64,000 nt of DNA, from assembly GCF_040939455.1 (NCBI RefSeq), contig NC_134122.1, positions 28,923,501-28,987,500 on the forward strand. The letters run 5' to 3'. The position numbers were made by a program, and so were the translations under genes. The notes under the pieces were generated by a model. The model ran no database searches. It had not been told where the DNA came from and worked only from the letters and a program-made list of their open reading frames with translations. Below are positions 59,811 through 64,000 of the stretch, piece after piece (position 1 is the first letter of the stretch; the number at the start of each line of letters is the position of its first letter). The DNA is from Microcebus murinus. Lineage: Eukaryota > Chordata > Mammalia > Primates > Cheirogaleidae.

Positions 59811-60789
59811 TTCCTGGTAAAGTGTATTTACTTTTTACTTCTCATAGACTGGTTGGCCATTCGAGTTTCTTTGCAGGAGAAATGTGCTTTTCTTTTGCCC
59901 GGTTTCCTTGTGGGGCACTCTGACCCTGGAGGTTGACCTTGGGAGGGAAGCCTCACCTGCTCTCCCACATCTTTTGGGGACACTGTTGCCCCCAGGATAC
60001 TGGGCTGAGAGGGATGTGAACCTATTCACCAGGGCACTGTTCCCTTGTCCCTCCCGCAGAGAATGCAAAGCTGTGGCATGGAGGAGCTTGCCTGCCCACA
60101 GGATGGGGTGGCAGAGCCAAAACCTTTAGCCTGGGGCTCCCACTTAGATGGTGAGCAGGGAAGAGCTGGGGAGAAGGACTGTAGGAGGGGCTGGTGCCTT
60201 GGGAACTCAAGCAGATGAAAGATTCTAGAAAGAGGTAGAGCAGCTCTATGAGACAATGAGAGGGACAGGAATTCAGTCACTCAGAGCTCAGTGTGATCCA
60301 GGAGGGCAATTGTCATGGAGACGTGGGTGGTTAAGGACAGATCAAATGGTAACAAAATGGAGAAAATTGTATGAGTTCAGGAATAAAGACAAAAGAGAGC
60401 AGGTGTCTAAAGCAGTCCCCTCCACTCCACAGAGTGTCCCTGTCTTCTTTGGGTCCCCTGGTGGCCCACCATGTGACTGCTGTGGCCCCTTCGTGCAGCC
60501 TCCAGGGCACAGCTTCCAAGGCATGGCTGGGATCACAGCTTTTTGCTGGACGCTGCTGCTCGGTCAAGTCCAAACCCCACTTCCAGGCTGGGATCATGCC
60601 CACCTTCCCAGCTTCCCTCAGCCCCACTGCAAAGGTGCAATGAGCACTTATTTGCCTTTGAGCCTCCGCACATGCTGTTCCCTGCCTTGAGACCTTTCCC
60701 TTCCTCTGCTTAACTCCCTGAACCCTTTTCTGCTGCTAAAAGTAAAAGCCATCTTTAGAATGTGCTTGTATTCTATCTTACAAGCGCAG
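59811..60789. other. MUC12 intron 1, no exon recognised
   Basis: Single-copy-looking sequence. A 144-codon frame at 60,256-60,690 has no recognisable domain. Confidence 0.4.
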
Positions 60790-60910
60790 TGACTTGGGGA
60801 AGTATTTAACCTCAGAACCTGGATGCATGGGTAAAACAGAAACAGCAATGTCTACCTCGCAGGGTTGTCATGAATACATGCTCAGTGCCTAAGAGAAAGT
60901 GTCTGGTAGA
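60790..60910 (+). repeat. MIR fragment
   Basis: 'cttggggaagtatttaacct' and 'cctcgcagggttgtcatgaa' follow the MIR 3' half. Confidence 0.68.
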
Positions 60911-61266
60911 CTTTGCAGTGTTCGCTGGCTCATGTACTGAAGACCTTCACACTGAGCATCGCTCTGGGGCAGAGAGGCTCTCTACTCTCAGAGTTTACAG
61001 CCTGCGAGGCAAAGCCATCCCATGGGCAGTCGCAGAATCCCGGAGCTCCAATTGCAGTAGGTCCTGTGCTAGGGCGAGTGCGGGGGTCCGACTCGTAGCC
61101 AGTAAATGCTGGTGTCCCCACCTCTCTTTGTTCTCTGTGAGTCGGTTAGGGTGATAATTGTAAACTGCCTTTATATGCCTTTTCATTGCTTGACTTGTGA
61201 CAACGAACGTATTCTACTTTTATAACTTAAAAAGTCCAGTAAAATTTATGAGTAAACCCAAGAAAC

Positions 61267-61604
61267 TCCTTTTTTTTTTTTAGATGGAGTCTCCCTTTGT
61301 TGCCCAGGCTAGAGTGAGTGCCATGGCGTCAGCCTCGCTCACAGCAACCTCACACTCCTGGGCTCAAGCAATCCTCCTGCCTCAGCCTCCCGAGTAGCTG
61401 GGACTACAGGCATGCACCAGCATGCCCGGCTAATTTTTTCTATATATATTAGTTGGCCAATTAATTTCTTTCTATTTTATAGTAGAGACGGGGTCTCGCT
61501 CTTGCTCAGGAGTTCTTGGTTTCGAACTCCTGAGCTCAAACGATCCGCCCACCTTGGTCTCCCAGAGTGCTAGGATTACAAGCGTGAGCCACCGCACCCA
61601 GCCT
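61267..61604 (-). mobile_element. Alu SINE
   Basis: Minus-strand strepsirrhine-type Alu between copies of 'gaaactcctttttt', in MUC12 intron 1. Confidence 0.92.
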
Positions 61605-62837
61605 GAAACTCCTTTTTTTAAAGAAGAAGGAAAAAATAATGGATTAGGCATTATTTTTTCCTGGAAGACTTCCTCAGCAAGAGGCTGAGGGAGTGGCCAG
61701 CCCCTCTGTGGACTCTTGCCCTACCTTGGGGGGGCCTCTGTGCCCCCTCATTGTGCTGCCACACACCCTGCCCTCTCTAAGGGGTCCCCTATACGCTGTT
61801 CTGGAGAATTGCTAAGAACCCCTAAGCAGATGGCAGCATTGTCACCTACTCTGTCCATATATGATCCGATTCATCTCATAGGCAGGTTGAAGAGGAGCCG
61901 GGGATTATATTCCCATCTCACACAGGAAAGCACAGTCTTACATGTCCAGCCACACACTCAAAGTGGCACAGAGAAGACGGAGTTGGCCTTCCAGTCCCTG
62001 GGCCGAACCTGATTCTCTTACTCCTACATAGCTGCAGCCTGCTGAATGGGCAGAGGGACGAGGGGCAGGACGCACCCCCTCCGCAGGCTGTGAGGGCTGC
62101 GGGACGGTCAGGTAGAGGTGGCAGCACCCCAGCTAGGGGGGCCAGCCCTTGTGTGTGTGAATACTTCTGGAGAGAAAGGACAGAGACAGCATTTTCTGTG
62201 GCAATGGATGACTGCATTGGCTTTCCTGTTGCCCCGCCTTGGTGGCAACTGCCTGTGTAGAGGTTAGGGGGTCACACATAGAGGATAAGTAAGAGACCAT
62301 GACACAGGGTGAGCATGTGGTCTGCAAATCACAGAGTGAGAGGAACGAGAGGAATATGCGCAGGGCATTTGTGTGAGTACAACCCTGTGCTCCACTTCAT
62401 GCCAGAGACCTGAGTAAACGCATGTATCCCAGTGTCCTGAGAGAGGAATGTGCAGGACATATTATACAGACGTATATAAATATGGTTCTACATAACCATA
62501 CACATTTATAAGCATTCATGGCCGTATTATTAACAAATCAGGTCAGAAATCACAATTAATACCCAGGAAATTATCTAGTGACATGATACCCACTAGACAA
62601 ACTGATACACTATTGAATTCCACAGAAGAGAAAACTATGTATGCACCAGCAAAGCATATTACTCCAAAACCACAGGTTTACCTGACACTTCCGGTACCTG
62701 TCCAAAACAGAGCTGAGCAGCCATACTGTGGGCTGAGGAATTATGTCCCAGCCCAGCTGCCATAGGACTGAATGCCACAAAACACAAGGAGAAAATCATA
62801 AACAATACCATATTATCTGATTTTTCTAAACCCACAG
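61605..62837. other. MUC12 intron 1, end part
   Basis: No repeat or exon recognised. The polypyrimidine tract before the exon 2 acceptor is short ('tgatttttctaaacccacag'). Confidence 0.45.
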
Positions 62838-64000
62838 GCACATCAGGAATACCTGATACAACTTCAACACCAAGGTTAGTTAGCCAAGGTTCAATACACA
62901 ACGGAGTGTCTGAACATGGATCCTCCACACCAAAACCTGATGAAAACACTACAAACTTCGAGAAGAGCCCAGGTTCGATTCACACCACAGTGCCACCTGA
63001 CATCTCTACAAACCCACTCCTCAATGAAATAGAGACCACATTAAGCGGCAGCCCAGGCTCAACTCCCAATATGGTGCCATCTGGGAGCTCCGCTGTCCCA
63101 GGTGCTGGTGGGAGATCTATGATATACCCTAGCAGCCCCAGCACCTCCCAAACGACAGTGTCACTTGCCGATGCAATGACTTCTGGACACAGCGAGTCCA
63201 CAAACTCAACAAGCAGCCCAGGGTCAAAAGATCAAACAGCGTTTCCTGAAACCTCCCCAATGGCAGGTACCAGTAAGACATCTAAACCCATCACAGGCAC
63301 TGAAGTCTCACTGCAGAACACCGGGTCAGCTGCTGACTCTTCCATACCAGGCCTCAGTGAAGGATCAACAAGCGCCTCAAGGAGCCCCACTTCTCCTATC
63401 TCCACAGTGTCCCCAGGGAACTCTGGCACTCCAGCCCTTGGAGCAGGATCCACAACACCCTCAAGCAGTGCTGTCTCTCCTCACAACACCGTGTCACCTG
63501 CTGACTCTTCTACACCGGGCCTCAGTGAAGGATCTACAAGAGCCTCAACGAGCCCCACTTCTCCTATCTCCACAGTGTCCCCTGGGATCTCTGGCACCCC
63601 AGACATCAGCGCGGAATCCACAACTCCCTCTGGCAGTGCAGGCTCAGCACACAGTACCGAGTCAGCTGCTGGCTCTTCCACACTGGGGCTCAGTGAAGGA
63701 TCTACAAGGGACTCAACGAGTCCCACTTCTTCTTTCTCCACAGTGTCCCCTGGGATCTCTCTCACCCCAGCGTTTGGAGCAGGATCCACAACCCCCTCAA
63801 GCAGTGCCGGCTCCCCACACAGCACTGTGTCAGCTGCTGGTTCTTCCACACTGGGACTCAGTGAGGGATCTACAAGCCCCTCAACGAGCCCCACTTCTCC
63901 TCTCTCCACAGTTTCCTCTGGGAGCTCTGGGACCCAAGGTCTAGGGGGAGGATCCACAACCCCCTCAGGCAGTACAGGGTCACCACACAGCACCGTGTCA
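62838..64000 (+). CDS. MUC12: MUC12 exon 2: mucin domain, cut by the window end
   Basis: Acceptor TAAACCCACAG|GC. Joined to exon 1 it reads S-T-S-G-I-P-D-T-T-S-T-P and stays open for 387 codons to the last base of the window. It is rich in Ser, Thr, Pro and Gly, with S-S-P-G-S-type phrases typical of MUC12. The first 170 residues are irregular. From about 63,350 the sequence becomes a regular tandem repeat. The rest of the mucin domain, SEA, EGF and membrane parts must lie beyond the window. Confidence 0.82.
63350..64000 (+). repeat. 168-bp tandem repeats in MUC12 exon 2
   Basis: The codons for G-L-S-E-G-S-T recur at 63350, 63518, 63686 and 63854, exactly 168 bp (56 residues) apart, and the last copy runs off the end. 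Each unit is itself two diverged 28-residue halves: G-L-S-E-G-S-T...T-V-S-P-G-x-S-G-T, then A-L-G-A-G-S-T-T...T-V-S-A-A-G-S-S-T. A 28-residue degenerate repeat is known from human MUC12. Confidence 0.85.

Overview
The window is nuclear DNA from a primate, most likely a strepsirrhine (lemur or loris group). It carries more than 30 Alu-family SINEs. The intact ones share a left monomer reading 'cctagcactctgggagg', a linker built on 'ttaattggccaac' followed by an AT run, and a right monomer reading 'gctaggctgacgccacgg'. That build differs from the usual human Alu and, as I know it, is typical of strepsirrhine Alus. All genes are on the + strand and belong to one family: the membrane-bound intestinal mucins that lie side by side as MUC3A, MUC12 and MUC17 on human 7q22.

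Layout. About 1-32,000 is a gene-poor, repeat-packed flank: nested Alus, L1 pieces, MIRs, a full-length 7SL RNA pseudogene, a solo LTR inside an Alu, and a 340-bp polypyrimidine microsatellite. Two stretches in this flank look like dead mucin exons: one like the membrane-spanning exon near 0.65 kb, and a weaker one like the EGF exon near 28.7 kb. 32,331-52,128 is a complete MUC3A-type gene, which I resolve into 12 coding exons (15,975 nt, 5,324 residues). Its second exon is 14.8 kb, open throughout, and mostly eleven 375-residue Ser/Thr/Pro repeats in perfect 1,125-bp register. Inside the array a 3,375-bp three-unit block is repeated with no difference in the stretches I compared. 54,215-54,296 is the signal-peptide exon of a MUC12-type gene with a TATA box just upstream. 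Its large mucin exon starts at 62,838 and runs off the window end in 168-bp (56-residue) repeats.

How the genes work together. MUC3A and MUC12 make type I membrane mucins of the intestinal brush border: signal peptide, giant O-glycosylated Pro/Thr/Ser domain, EGF-like modules around a self-cleaving SEA domain, one membrane span, and a short tail ending in a possible PDZ ligand. MUC3A shows every part here. For MUC12 only the first two parts lie in the window. Both have a signal exon ending in phase 1 and a giant second exon, as expected of tandem duplicates. The mucin gene from 32 to 53 kb contains almost no Alu, in sharp contrast to the flank.

Limits. Exon borders come from reading splice sites, frame and family resemblance, not from transcripts. 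Repeat borders are good to within a few bases for Alus and rougher for old elements.
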